Counted from the stretch's first letter, positions 8,102-16,857 are shown. The stretch is DNA of 64,000 nucleotides from Faecalibacterium sp. An121 (GCF_002160915.1 NZ_NFLM01000002.1:124001-188000), one strand, 5' to 3'. The notes: generated from the letters alone by a model not told the origin. Made by a program: numbers and translations.

Positions 8102-9486
8102 ACGGCAGCGTCCTCCGGTTTCCAGATCAGCCAGGTGACCGCAAAGGACACGCCGAAGGCGATGGCGATCGAGATGATGTACTGCAGGGGAGCGTGCAGG
8201 CACAGCAGCACCCCAAAGATGCCGGTGACGCCGGTGCCCGTCGCACCCAGGCCCGCCACACTGGCATACAGCGCACCGCAGGCGCCGCCGGCCAGCCCGC
8301 CGAGGAAGGGCTTGAAATACCGCAGGTTGACGCCAAAGATGGCAGGCTCGGTGATGCCCATGCAGGCGGACAGGGCCGAGGGCAGGGCCATCGATTTGAC
8401 TTTGGTGTCCCTGGACTTGAGGGCGACGGCCAGAGCCGCGCCGCCCTGGCCCATGTTGGCGGCGCTGGCCAGAGGCAGCCAGTAGGTCAGGCCGTACTGG
8501 GCCAGCTGGCCCAGGTCGATGATGGTGTACATATGGTGGATGCCGGCCACCACCGTGATGGCGTACAGGCCGCCCATCACAAAGGCGCCGATGCCGAAGG
8601 GCAGGGTGATCAGGGTCTGCACCCCGCCGATGATGCCGTTTTCGATGGTGGTGAAGATGGGTCCGATCACCGCCAGGGTGAGGTAGCCGGTGACAAAGAC
8701 CGACACCAGCGGAGTGACGAACAGGTCGGTCATGGCGGGCACCACCTTGTGCAGCCGCTTTTCGATCTGGCACATCACCCACACCGCAATGATCACCGGG
8801 ATGACGTGCCCCTGATAGCCCACCAGAGGCACCTCATACAGCCCGCCGAACACCGGCTGCATCACCTGGACGCCCTCCGAGACGGTCCAGGCGTTCTGCA
8901 GGTCGGGGTGGATCATGATCATCCCGATGACGGCCCCCAGGAACTGGTTGCCCCCGAACACCCGCGCCGCTGCAAACCCGATCAGGATGGGCAGGAAGGT
9001 GTAAGCCGTATTGGAGAACAGCTGGGCGAAAACGTAGATGGAACCGGAAGTGTCAATGTCCAGAAAGCCGTTGTTGACCATGAAATTGAGCGCTTCCATG
9101 ATCCCCATCAAAAAGCCCGACGCCACGATGGCCGGGATGATGGGCACAAAGATATCCCCCAGGGTCTTGATCAGCCGCTGGGGCAGCGGCGCTTTGGCCG
9201 CCGCGGCCTGCTTGACGTCCTCTTTGGTGCCGCCCTGCACCCCCGACAGGGCCGTGAACGCCTCGAACACCTTGTTCACCGTGCCGGTGCCGAAGATGAT
9301 CTGCAGCTGTCCCTGCGCCTCAAAGACGCCCTTGGCCCCCTCTGCATCTTCCAGAGCCTTTTTGTCCACCTTGCTGTTGTCTGCGATCACCAGACGCAGC
9401 CGGGTGGCGCAGTGTGCCGCCGAAACGATGTTGCCCGCGCCGCCTACGGCATCCAGGACCTGCTGCGCTGCCTTGTTGTGATCCAT
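8098..9486 (-). CDS. scrA: PTS sucrose transporter, EIIBC
   Basis: This 462-residue membrane protein takes up sucrose and phosphorylates it on entry. The EIIB domain is at the start, with phospho-accepting Cys26 in AAHCATRLRL. A short linker leads to the EIIC domain of about ten membrane segments, which contains the sugar-binding signature GITEPAIFGVNLRYFKPF. There is no EIIA domain, so the phosphate must come from an EIIA encoded elsewhere. It is the first gene of the scrA-scrB operon. A TATAAT -10 at 9580-9585 and a LacI-type operator lie upstream, and a GAAAGGAGAAAGG ribosome site precedes the ATG. Confidence 0.92.
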   Translation of the reverse strand: MDHNKAAQQVLDAVGGAGNIVSAAHCATRLRLVIADNSKVDKKALEDAEGAKGVFEAQGQLQIIFGTGTVNKVFEAFTALSGVQGGTKEDVKQAAAAKAPLPQRLIKTLGDIFVPIIPAIVASGFLMGIMEALNFMVNNGFLDIDTSGSIYVFAQLFSNTAYTFLPILIGFAAARVFGGNQFLGAVIGMIMIHPDLQNAWTVSEGVQVMQPVFGGLYEVPLVGYQGHVIPVIIAVWVMCQIEKRLHKVVPAMTDLFVTPLVSVFVTGYLTLAVIGPIFTTIENGIIGGVQTLITLPFGIGAFVMGGLYAITVVAGIHHMYTIIDLGQLAQYGLTYWLPLASAANMGQGGAALAVALKSRDTKVKSMALPSALSACMGITEPAIFGVNLRYFKPFLGGLAGGACGALYASVAGLGATGTGVTGIFGVLLCLHAPLQYIISIAIAFGVSFAVTWLIWKPEDAAV

Positions 9487-9553
9487 GATCCTTTCTCCTT
9501 TCTGTTTTGCCCAAAAACCAGATACGCCAGCCGCACCACTCCGCCTTTTGGAA

Positions 9554-9585
9554 TGGTAACGATTTCATTTTGTGCCCCAATTATA
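9554..9585 (-). promoter_or_regulatory. scrA promoter with downstream operator
   Basis: A perfect TATAAT (plus 9580-9585) serves scrA; no clear -35 is seen. The 14-mer TGGTAACGATTTCA at 9554-9567 lies just downstream of the expected start point. A related copy sits at 9639-9652. The CG centre is typical of LacI-family operators, so ScrR binding here would block transcription. Confidence 0.6.
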
Positions 9586-9638
9586 TACGTTTTTCCGGCA
9601 AAAATCCATTGGCAGAAAAAACAAATCCCCTATTTTTA

Positions 9639-9652
9639 TGTTATTGATTTCA
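9639..9652. promoter_or_regulatory. Second LacI-type operator copy
   Basis: TGTTATTGATTTCA matches the operator at 9554-9567 in 11 of 14 positions and lies 85 bases from it, a spacing that would allow looping by a tetrameric or paired repressor. Confidence 0.45.
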
Positions 9653-9663
9653 TAAAGTTTCAG

Positions 9664-9701
9664 AAAAAAGGGCGGCCTGCCCGAAGGGTTCAGGTCGCCC
9701 A
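9664..9701 (-). terminator. Terminator overlapping the 3' end of scrR
   Basis: On the minus strand GGGCGACCTG pairs with CAGGCCGCCC, followed by six T's. The left arm lies within the last codons of scrR, so the stop codon sits in the loop side of the hairpin. Confidence 0.75.
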
Positions 9702-10706
9702 AATATCCTCGCCGGAAGCATCGTCGCCGGTGGAGGCCCTTGGCCGCAGCACAAAGTCCAGCACCCGAGACTGGGGCTGGGCATGGGGCTGGGCCAGACG
9801 TTCCAACAGCATCTGGGCCGCCAGACGGCCCGCCATGCGGTAGTGCAGCTGCACGCTGGTCAGGGGGACATAGGCCACCCGCCCGGCCTCGCTGTCCCCC
9901 ACAGCGGCCAGCATCAGGTCCTCCGGCACCCGGATGCCATGGCTGCGGCAGTATTGCAGGGCGCCGATGGCGATGGAATCGGTCGCACAGAACAGGCAGT
10001 CCAGATCCCCTTCCCGGGCCAGCAGACTGCCGGCCTGCTCATAGCCCGCCTCCATATTGAAAGCGGCAATGTTGGCTCGCTTGGGGCTGGGGACCAGTCC
10101 CGCTTCCTTCAGGGCATCCTCAAAGCCCCGGCGGCGGTTCAGCCCGGCGGCCAGGTCCTTCATGGTCACCCCCAAAAAGCCGGGCCTGCGCCGCCCCTTG
10201 GCCAGCATATGGGCGGTGGCGGCCCGGGCCGCCCCCCGGTCATCGTGGGACACCGAGCAGAATCCCGGGTACTCCTGGCCCAGGATCACCACCGGCAGCC
10301 GCAGGCTGGACAGGATGGTGCGGTGCTCCGGGGTAAAGATGGTTGCGATCAGGATCACGCCGTCCACCGTGTTCTGCTGCAGCAGGTTGAGCGCCGCGAT
10401 CTCCTTGCTGCTGTCGTTGGCGGTATTGATCAGCAGCAGCTGGTAGCCGCTCTCCTCCAGGATGGCCGAGATTCCCTCCACCATCCGGGCGCAGCTCTCA
10501 CTGGACAGCTTGGGCAGGATCACCAGCACCTGCCGGGTGCGCCGGGTGCGCAGCATCTGGGCCTGGAGGCTGGGCCGGTAACCGGTGGCCGCAGCCGCAG
10601 CCTCGATGCGGGCCCGCTTTTCCTCGCTGAGGTAGCCGCCGTTGAAATAGCGGCTGACCGCTGCCTTGGATACCCCGGCATAGGCGGCAAACTCGGTGAT
10701 GTTCAT
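9690..10706 (-). CDS. scrR: LacI-family repressor of the sucrose genes
   Basis: This 338-residue regulator has an N-terminal LacI helix-turn-helix (ITEFAAYAGVSKAAVSRYFN) with hinge helix near residue 50. A periplasmic-binding-protein-like sugar domain follows (VDGVILIATIF, FCATDSIAIGALQYC, LTSVQLHY). The presumed role is repression of scrA-scrB until sucrose or fructose phosphate is present. This follows from position, as the gene sits directly upstream of the operon on the same strand with its own terminator, and from two operator-like sites between them. It has its own promoter (TTGCCT-17-TATACT). Confidence 0.88.
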   Translation of the reverse strand: MNITEFAAYAGVSKAAVSRYFNGGYLSEEKRARIEAAAAATGYRPSLQAQMLRTRRTRQVLVILPKLSSESCARMVEGISAILEESGYQLLLINTANDSSKEIAALNLLQQNTVDGVILIATIFTPEHRTILSSLRLPVVILGQEYPGFCSVSHDDRGAARAATAHMLAKGRRRPGFLGVTMKDLAAGLNRRRGFEDALKEAGLVPSPKRANIAAFNMEAGYEQAGSLLAREGDLDCLFCATDSIAIGALQYCRSHGIRVPEDLMLAAVGDSEAGRVAYVPLTSVQLHYRMAGRLAAQMLLERLAQPHAQPQSRVLDFVLRPRASTGDDASGEDIWAT

Positions 10707-10750
10707 GGACGGCCTCCCCTCCCTTTTGGTATCGATCTCACCTTATCTCC

Positions 10751-10779
10751 AGTATAGCGCGGGCAGCCGGCATAGGCAA
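10751..10779 (-). promoter_or_regulatory. scrR promoter
   Basis: On the minus strand TTGCCT (plus 10774-10779) and TATACT (plus 10751-10756) are separated by 17 bases. Confidence 0.7.
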
Positions 10780-10866
10780 GGGTTCGAACCGTCCAGCCCT
10801 GCCGCCCTTCAGCTGCGGCGGCTTTCCAGGGCGTACAGCCGGTACTCGCCCGCCATCACCGCGTCT

Positions 10867-13650
10867 TTAGGTCGCGCTCAGGTCCTCCACGGCGTCAAAC
10901 AGATCCCCGGCCCGCTGGATGGCCTCGCGGCTGCCAAAGGTGCAGCGGACGCCCCGGGCCATCTGCCCGGCCAGGCTGCCGGCCTGCTGCCGCAGCCACT
11001 CTGCGGTGACGCCGCACATGGCGGCCCGGTCGGCAGCGGCGATCGGACCGGTGACCCCGCAGAAATACCGGCGGTCCGCCTCCAGTGCCTGCTGGCGGGG
11101 CTTGCGGGGCGAATCCACCTGGGCGACCGTGCCCACGATGCACTCACTCAGGCTCTCGGGGGTGTACTCTTTGGCGGCCAGGACTGCCGGCCCCTGGGCA
11201 AACTTCCGGTAGCTGCCTGCGGCATGGGGGTCGCGGTAGGTGTAGATCAGTTCAAATTCCGCCCGGCTGAGCATACCGGCCCCATAGGCGCCGCCCTGCT
11301 CCCGGATGGCCTGCCACAGATATTCATAGCTCATCACCCGGCTCAGCACCTTGCGGGCGGCGTCACCGTTCATCGGCCAGGCCAGTACGTCATAGTTCAC
11401 CCCGCCCTGGATCAGGAACGCCTCGTTCCGGGCCTGGGGCAGCGGTTCATGGTAAGGCCGGGCCGGGGCGCGGCCCTGGCCGGCAAAGACGCTGCCGGGC
11501 AGCAGCTCCCGCAGCCGCTGGCAGGCGGCGGCGCTGCCATGGCAGCAGACCGTCAGGCTGCAGCGGCGCAGCAGCTTGTTCCGCACCGCCTCCAGTCGGG
11601 CCAGCAGGGCCGGCCAGTCCCGCTGCTCCAGCAGCCTGCACACAAAGCGGTACATATCCACGCCGCCGGTCCGCTCCGCCAAAGCAATATCCACCGAAAA
11701 GCTGCGGCCGGCCCGCAGGATGGCATAATCGTGCCCGCTCTGGATGAAATCGTGCTCGAAATCCAGCTTGAGCTGCTCCAAGGTCCGGGCGAGGGCCGTC
11801 TCGGCCTGGGCCCCCTCCAGTCTGGTGTCGTACAGCAGTTCGCCCAGCAGCTCCACCGCCTTGTCCAGGTTGCGCTCCAGCAGGCTGGCCCGCGCCTCGA
11901 ATTTCGCGATGCAGGGCTTCTCCGCCTGGCGTCCCACCCAGTGGTCGATGGTCACAAAGCTCTCGCCCAGCCAGGTGTTCCGCAGGGTGGTCAGCTGGAT
12001 GGCCGTGTGGCTGCCGCTGTCCAGCTCACCCAGCAGGCTGAGCAGCAGGGCGGCATCGCTGACCTCCTCGGGGTCCAGGGCGCCCATATCGTAATAGAAG
12101 TTCAGATACAGGCTGCCCGCCGTGGGCCGGGTGACCAAAGTCAGACCGGCCAGCTGTTCTTCCTCCGCATCCGGGAAGTGGAGCGGTTCGGCCAGGTCGG
12201 CCACCGTCAGGGGGTGGTCCAGCTGCAGCTTGCCTTCCTGCCGGGCCGAGGGCCCGTCCTCCGGCTGGGGCTTCTGGGGAACCAGGGTGACTTCAACCGG
12301 GTCGGCCTCCAGCAGCTGGGCCAGCAGGCCGGTATACCAGTCGGTGCCCACCTTCTCCCGCAGGAACGCAAAGATCTCCTCCACCCGCAGGTCCGCCATG
12401 GGGTCTCCTGTGTGCAGCCAGCCGGTCACCGCCTCAATGGCGGCCATCACGCCGTCGGGCAGATTGCCCGGGCGCTCGGTCACCTGGAACTCCAGGCTAT
12501 TGATGGAGGCGGTCAGAAGCTCCTGGGGGATGCCCTCGGCGCAGATCTTTTCCACCCCGGCCCTGACTGCCGGTGCAAAACGGGCCGCCCGCTCCTGGTC
12601 GGTCCCCTTGAGCAGCAGCTCGATCACCGGCTGCTGCACCGAACTGTCAAAGACCACCTGGATATCGGTCCCCAGGCCCTGCTCCAGCAGGTACTTTTTC
12701 AGGGGGGACTGGTTGGTGGACAGCAGGGCGTCCAGCAGGATGCTGACGGCCGTCTGCTTTTCCTGCTCCTCAAAACGGCCGGTGTACCAGCCCAGAGCGC
12801 ACTCCACCGGCACCGTGCCGGGGGTGTCGGTGTAGTAGGGCACCAGCCGCCGGACCCCTGTCTGAGGGACCTGCAGGGGGGTGCGGGGCCGGGGCCCGCT
12901 CCGGGGTATTTTGCTCAGATAGTGCTGGTCCAGAAAAGCCAGCTTGTCCGCCATGTCCATCCGGCCATACAGGGTGATGCAGCAGTTATCGGGGCGGTAA
13001 TGGCGGCGGTAGATCTTGACGTACTGCTCATAGGTCAGCCCCGGGATGGCGGCAGGGTCGCCCCCCGACACAAAGCCGTAGCCGTTGTCCGGGAAAAGGG
13101 CCGCGTCCATGGCCGCATCCAGCCGGGCCTCGGGGGAGGCCAGAGCCCCCTGCATCTCGTTGTAGACCACCCCGCTGAAGGAGCCGTCCTCCTCCCGGTG
13201 CCAGCCTTCCTGCTCAAAGACGCTGCGCTCCTTCATCGCCAGGGGGCAGAACACCGCGTTGAGGTAGACGTCCATCAGGTTGCGGAAGTCGGCCTCATTG
13301 GGGGTGGCAAAGGGGTATACCGTCTTGTCCCCAAAGGTCATGGCGTTGAGGAACGATGCCATGCTGCTCTTGACCAGCTGCAGGAAGGGCGATGTGACCG
13401 GGTATTTCTCCGATCCTGCCAGCACCGAGTGCTCCAGGATATGGAACACGCCCGTATCGTCGCTGGGGAAGGTGCCGAACCCGATGCCGAAGGTTTTGTT
13501 CTCGTCCTGGTTCTCGATCACCAGCACGGCGGCGCCGCTCACATCGTGGGTCAGGGTGGTGGCCGTCCCGTGGAAAAGTTCGCTCTGCTCGGTCTTTATG
13601 GTGGTATAGCCGGGCCACTGCCGGCCCGAAAGGCTGTTGGGTTCCTTCAT
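10867..13650 (-). CDS. M16C zinc metalloprotease (presequence-protease-like)
   Basis: This 927-residue protein belongs to the insulinase superfamily, M16C group (PreP / HypA-like). The inverted zinc motif HILEH is at residues 70-74, and the distal glutamate is expected in the VVYNEMQGA region near 165. The full length fits the four-domain clamshell that encloses and cuts short peptides. It has no signal peptide or membrane segment, so a cytoplasmic peptide-degrading role is likely. It is a single-gene unit with its own promoter (13678-13706) and an AAGGAG ribosome site. A short stretch after its stop (10801-10866) reads like coding sequence in another frame but is too short to call. Confidence 0.9.
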   Translation of the reverse strand: MKEPNSLSGRQWPGYTTIKTEQSELFHGTATTLTHDVSGAAVLVIENQDENKTFGIGFGTFPSDDTGVFHILEHSVLAGSEKYPVTSPFLQLVKSSMASFLNAMTFGDKTVYPFATPNEADFRNLMDVYLNAVFCPLAMKERSVFEQEGWHREEDGSFSGVVYNEMQGALASPEARLDAAMDAALFPDNGYGFVSGGDPAAIPGLTYEQYVKIYRRHYRPDNCCITLYGRMDMADKLAFLDQHYLSKIPRSGPRPRTPLQVPQTGVRRLVPYYTDTPGTVPVECALGWYTGRFEEQEKQTAVSILLDALLSTNQSPLKKYLLEQGLGTDIQVVFDSSVQQPVIELLLKGTDQERAARFAPAVRAGVEKICAEGIPQELLTASINSLEFQVTERPGNLPDGVMAAIEAVTGWLHTGDPMADLRVEEIFAFLREKVGTDWYTGLLAQLLEADPVEVTLVPQKPQPEDGPSARQEGKLQLDHPLTVADLAEPLHFPDAEEEQLAGLTLVTRPTAGSLYLNFYYDMGALDPEEVSDAALLLSLLGELDSGSHTAIQLTTLRNTWLGESFVTIDHWVGRQAEKPCIAKFEARASLLERNLDKAVELLGELLYDTRLEGAQAETALARTLEQLKLDFEHDFIQSGHDYAILRAGRSFSVDIALAERTGGVDMYRFVCRLLEQRDWPALLARLEAVRNKLLRRCSLTVCCHGSAAACQRLRELLPGSVFAGQGRAPARPYHEPLPQARNEAFLIQGGVNYDVLAWPMNGDAARKVLSRVMSYEYLWQAIREQGGAYGAGMLSRAEFELIYTYRDPHAAGSYRKFAQGPAVLAAKEYTPESLSECIVGTVAQVDSPRKPRQQALEADRRYFCGVTGPIAAADRAAMCGVTAEWLRQQAGSLAGQMARGVRCTFGSREAIQRAGDLFDAVEDLSAT

Positions 13651-13677
13651 GGCTTTTTCTCCTTGTGTTTTTTCTTT

Positions 13678-13706
13678 ATTGTATCATTCCCGGCCGGGAA
13701 AGGCAA
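13678..13706 (-). promoter_or_regulatory. Promoter of the M16C protease gene
   Basis: On the minus strand TTGCCT (plus 13701-13706) and TACAAT (plus 13678-13683) are 17 bases apart, 28 bases before the ATG. Confidence 0.7.
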
Positions 13707-13762
13707 TCGCCCCGTTTTTCGCCCCATTTCCTGCCTGCAAAGGGGCCATTTCTCTCAAAATA

Positions 13763-13829
13763 GTGCATCTTGCACAAATACGCAGACGTAATTTCGGCGT
13801 CTTTAAACAGGAGGACCATTAAAATGTAG
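13763..13829 (+). other. Palindromes and an orphan ribosome site with ATG-TAG
   Basis: GTGCA-TCT-TGCAC (13763-13775) is a perfect inverted repeat. It is followed by AGACG...CGTCT (13784-13802), then a strong CAGGAGG ribosome site and an ATG at 13824 immediately followed by TAG. No gene continues from it. It may be the remnant of a gene start or a start-stop element. Confidence 0.4.
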
Positions 13830-13871
13830 GGATACAGCACAAAATATTTCTAATTTCTTTTTCCGCATTGT

Positions 13872-13879
13872 GATATACT
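13872..13879 (+). promoter_or_regulatory. Promoter of the GPH transporter (extended -10)
   Basis: TTGTGATATACT contains an extended -10 (TG-A-TATACT, TATACT at 13874-13879). No standard -35 is visible. The palindrome ACAGT-TGTG-ACTGT at 13914-13927 lies about 35 bases downstream and may be a repressor site. Confidence 0.5.
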
Positions 13880-13948
13880 ACGTTACACGGTAACCAATAT
13901 TCCGCAGCTTTGTACAGTTGTGACTGTGCAAAGTGACGCAATCCACCC

Positions 13949-13990
13949 GGGCTGTCCCACACAGGGCAGGCGGTACCCTGCCGGCAGCCC
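13949..13990 (+). promoter_or_regulatory. Two-part hairpin in the transporter leader
   Basis: GGGCTG (13949-13954) pairs with CAGCCC (13985-13990). Inside it GGGCAGG (13964-13970) pairs with CCCTGCC (13976-13982). It ends 10 bases before the AAGGAG ribosome site of the transporter gene and has no U tract, so it would act on translation or mRNA stability rather than termination. Confidence 0.5.
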
Positions 13991-14015
13991 CCAGCCAACA
14001 AAGGAGTAATCATTT

Positions 14016-15410
14016 ATGGCAAACACCGGAACCACGGCCGTGCGTCCCTTTGGTATGAGGGACAAACTCGGCTACATGTTCGGTGATTTCGGCAACGACT
14101 TCACCTTCATGCTATCCTCCAGCTTTATGATGGTGTTCTACACCGATATCATGGGCGTGCCCGCAGCCATCGTCGGCCTGCTGATGATGGTGGCCCGCTT
14201 TGTGGACGCCTTCACCGATGTGGCCATGGGCCAGATCGTAGACCGCGCCAAGCCCACCAAGGACGGCCGTTTCCGTCCCTGGATCAAGCGGATGTGCGGA
14301 CCGGTGGCCATCGCCTCGTTCCTGATCTACCAGTCCGAGTTCGCCGGTATGCCCATGGCCTTCAAGGTGGTGTGGATGTTCGTCACCTACCTGCTGTGGG
14401 GTTCCATTTTCTACACCTCCATCAACATCCCCTACGGCTCGATGGCTTCCGCCATTTCGCCCGAGGCCAACGACCGCACCCAGCTGTCCACCTTCCGCAG
14501 CATCGGCGCCACCCTGGCCAACCTGGTCATCGGCACCGCCACCCCGCTGCTGGCCTATGAGACCGTCAACGGCACCCCCGTCCTGAGCGGCAGCCGTATG
14601 CTGGTCATGGCAGGCCTGTTCAGCGTCTGCGCCATCGTCTGCTATCTGCTGTGCTTCAACCTGACCACCGAGCGTGTCGTCATCCCCGCCAAGACCGAGA
14701 AGTTCGAGCCCGTGGTCCTGCTCAAGCGCATCTTCACCAGCCGTTCCCTGCTGGGCATCATCCTGGCGGCCCTGTGCCTGCTGCTGACCATGCTCACCAT
14801 GACCGGCATGAACCCCTACATCTTCCCCTACTACTTCAAGAACACCGCCGCACAGTCTGCGGTCGCCATGTGCTCCTCCATCGCCTCCCTGGTGGTGGTC
14901 GCTCCCCTGGCCACCATGCTGGCTTCCAAGATCGGCAAAAAGGAGACTGCCATCGCCGGCTCCCTGTTCGGCGCCATCGTCTATCTGATCTGCTTCATCC
15001 TCCATCCTGAAAGCGGCTGGGTCTACCTGGGCTTCTACACCGTGGCTTATGCCGGCCTGGGCCTGTTCAACACCATCGTCTGGGCTATGATCACCGACGT
15101 CATCGACGACAGCGAAGTCAAGAATGGCATCCGCGAGGACGGCACCATCTACTCGGTGTACTCCTTCGCCCGGAAACTGGGCCAGGCTTTCTCCGCCGGT
15201 CTGGTGGGCGCTCTGCTGAGCATCATCGGTTACTCCACCGCCACCCAGCAGGACCCCAACGTCCTGAACGGCATCTACACCATCGCCTGCATGGCTCCCA
15301 TCATCGGCTTTGCCGTCATCGCCCTCGTGCTGTGGTTCGTCTACCCGCTGAGCAAAAAGCGTGTGGATCAGAACGTCGAGACTCTGAAGGCCCGCCGCGC
15401 AGGCAAGTAA
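14016..15410 (+). CDS. GPH-family sugar:cation symporter
   Basis: This 464-residue membrane protein has about 12 transmembrane segments and belongs to the glycoside-pentoside-hexuronide (MelB-like) family. It opens with KLGYMFGDFGNDFTF, the typical GPH helix-I motif whose aspartates bind the coupling cation. FVDAFTDVAMGQIVDRAKP carries the family's Asp-rich helix-II motif. The sugar cannot be inferred, since no sugar hydrolase is in the same transcript. The codon use is more regular than in flanking genes, which suggests high expression. It is monocistronic: its own promoter and structured leader lie upstream and a strong terminator follows. Confidence 0.9.
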   Translation: MANTGTTAVRPFGMRDKLGYMFGDFGNDFTFMLSSSFMMVFYTDIMGVPAAIVGLLMMVARFVDAFTDVAMGQIVDRAKPTKDGRFRPWIKRMCGPVAIASFLIYQSEFAGMPMAFKVVWMFVTYLLWGSIFYTSINIPYGSMASAISPEANDRTQLSTFRSIGATLANLVIGTATPLLAYETVNGTPVLSGSRMLVMAGLFSVCAIVCYLLCFNLTTERVVIPAKTEKFEPVVLLKRIFTSRSLLGIILAALCLLLTMLTMTGMNPYIFPYYFKNTAAQSAVAMCSSIASLVVVAPLATMLASKIGKKETAIAGSLFGAIVYLICFILHPESGWVYLGFYTVAYAGLGLFNTIVWAMITDVIDDSEVKNGIREDGTIYSVYSFARKLGQAFSAGLVGALLSIIGYSTATQQDPNVLNGIYTIACMAPIIGFAVIALVLWFVYPLSKKRVDQNVETLKARRAGK

Positions 15411-15477
15411 ACCGCCAGCTCATGTTCCTCTCCTGATCGAGAGTAACTCCAAACCTCCTAGCCATAAAACCAGAGGG

Positions 15478-15508
15478 GCCCCCGGCTGCAAAGCCGGGGG
15501 CTTTTCTG
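15478..15508 (+). terminator. Intrinsic terminator after the GPH gene
   Basis: GCCCCCGGCT (15478-15487) pairs with AGCCGGGGGC (15492-15501) around a GCAA loop, followed by TTTTCTGCTT. Confidence 0.9.
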
Positions 15509-15557
15509 CTTCTTCCGCGCCGTTTTTGAACCCACCGGAAACTTTTTGTGAAAACGC

Positions 15558-15586
15558 TTGCCAATCCTCTCCCGGGCCGCTATACT
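15558..15586 (+). promoter_or_regulatory. Promoter of the glycerophosphodiesterase gene
   Basis: TTGCCA (15558-15563), 17-base spacer, TATACT (15581-15586), 35 bases before the GTG start. Confidence 0.75.
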
Positions 15587-15621
15587 GATAGACTGAACGT
15601 CAAAAAACAGGAGAAACGATT

Positions 15622-16647
15622 GTGAGGCCCAAAGTCATCGCACACCGGGGCGCATCCCACCTCGCGCCCGAAAATACATTGACCGCCTTCCGGCTGGCCG
15701 CCAGCCTGGGGGTGGACGGCATCGAATTTGATACCCTGCTGACCGCAGACGGTCATCTGGTGGTCCATCACGAATACATCACCGACCTGCACGCCGACCA
15801 GAAAAAGGTCATCCCCTGGTGTACCCTGGAGCAGCTGCGCGCCCTGGATTTCGGCAGCTGGAAGGACCCCCGTTTCGCCGGGGAAAAGATCCCCACCTTT
15901 GCCGAGGCTCTGGAGGCCTGCAGCACGGTGGAGACCATCCAGGTGGAGTTCAAGTCCCCTCTGGGAGCCAACAACACCACTGATCAGGACGCCTTTGCGG
16001 AGCTGATCCTGGAGGAGGTGGAAAGCTCCGGCCTGGCGGACAAGATCGTGGTCACCTCGTTCAACCACGGCATCCTGAGCCGTGTGAAAAAGCTGTCTCC
16101 CTGCCAGCGGGTGGGGGTGCTGACACTCAACTCCCTGGACAGCTACCTGTTCCCCCCGCCGGCCCTGCTGCAGGCCATCGGGCTGGAAAACAGCATGGAA
16201 GCCGGCCTGCCCGGGGAGGCGGAAGCCACCCAGGCCCTGATGGCCCTCTCCCAGGGACAGCCCCTGGACGAGGAGAACATCACCGCCCGCTGGGTGATGG
16301 ACCGCATCTGGGCCCTTACCTCCGACCACCCCGGCGAGAACCTGTTCCAGCTGCTGCTGAGTCTGCTGGCCCAGCACGACCTGCCCGCCTACCTGGCCGG
16401 CCTGGACTTTGTTCCCGAGGTGGTCAGCTGCCAGTACAACACCTGCTTCCGGGACCGGGACCTTGTGCAGCGGGTGCAGGCCATGGGGATGGAGGCCGCC
16501 CCCTGGCCGGTGGACAGCAAGCTGGATCTGCAGAGCATCCTGGATATGCAGCCGGTCTCCATCGTCACCAACCGCCCCGAGCGGCTGCTGCATATGCTGG
16601 ACCCCGCCTATACCCTTCCTCCCGAGGCCCAGGCCATCCTGGCATGA
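15622..16647 (+). CDS. Glycerophosphodiester phosphodiesterase family protein
   Basis: This 341-residue protein belongs to the GDPD family, which releases glycerol-3-phosphate from deacylated phospholipids. The N-terminal block IAHRGASHLAPENTLTAF holds the first catalytic histidine. GVDGIEFDT holds the metal-binding Glu and Asp, and LVVHHE the second histidine. QVEFKS near residue 112 supplies a further metal-binding glutamate. An insertion of about 80 residues around 190-270 makes it longer than the usual 240-260. It starts with GTG, supported by an AGGAGAAACG ribosome site and by the motif position. No signal peptide is present, so it is probably cytoplasmic. Confidence 0.88.
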   Translation: MRPKVIAHRGASHLAPENTLTAFRLAASLGVDGIEFDTLLTADGHLVVHHEYITDLHADQKKVIPWCTLEQLRALDFGSWKDPRFAGEKIPTFAEALEACSTVETIQVEFKSPLGANNTTDQDAFAELILEEVESSGLADKIVVTSFNHGILSRVKKLSPCQRVGVLTLNSLDSYLFPPPALLQAIGLENSMEAGLPGEAEATQALMALSQGQPLDEENITARWVMDRIWALTSDHPGENLFQLLLSLLAQHDLPAYLAGLDFVPEVVSCQYNTCFRDRDLVQRVQAMGMEAAPWPVDSKLDLQSILDMQPVSIVTNRPERLLHMLDPAYTLPPEAQAILA

Positions 16648-16665
16648 ACCTTTCCCAGCGCTCCC

Positions 16666-16701
16666 GCGCCCGCCCCAGCCGGCGGTCCGGGGGCGCTTTT
16701 T
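16666..16701 (+). terminator. Terminator after the GDPD gene
   Basis: GCGCC...CCCC (16666-16676) pairs with GGGG.GGCGC (ending 16696), followed by five T's. Confidence 0.65.
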
Positions 16702-16728
16702 GCGCACCAAATTGTCACCATTTTGCCC

Positions 16729-16808
16729 TTGACAAAGGAGCTTTGGCGCTCGATAATAGTTTTGTATCGAATTGTTCTTGTCCAGACAGTCCAGGGTGTA
16801 AATTGTTC
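16729..16808 (+). promoter_or_regulatory. MarR-gene promoter with two AATTGTTC sites
   Basis: TTGACA (16729-16734), 17 bases, GATAAT (16752-16757) is a strong promoter. TCGAATTGTTC at 16767-16777 and AAATTGTTC at 16800-16808 lie just downstream. They resemble the arms of the inverted repeat at 17412-17440 in the ABC promoter, so the MarR protein probably represses both promoters. Confidence 0.65.
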
Positions 16809-16857
16809 AGCACCCTGCCGACCGGCAAGACAGCCAGCGCAAAGGAGTGCTTCTGTT

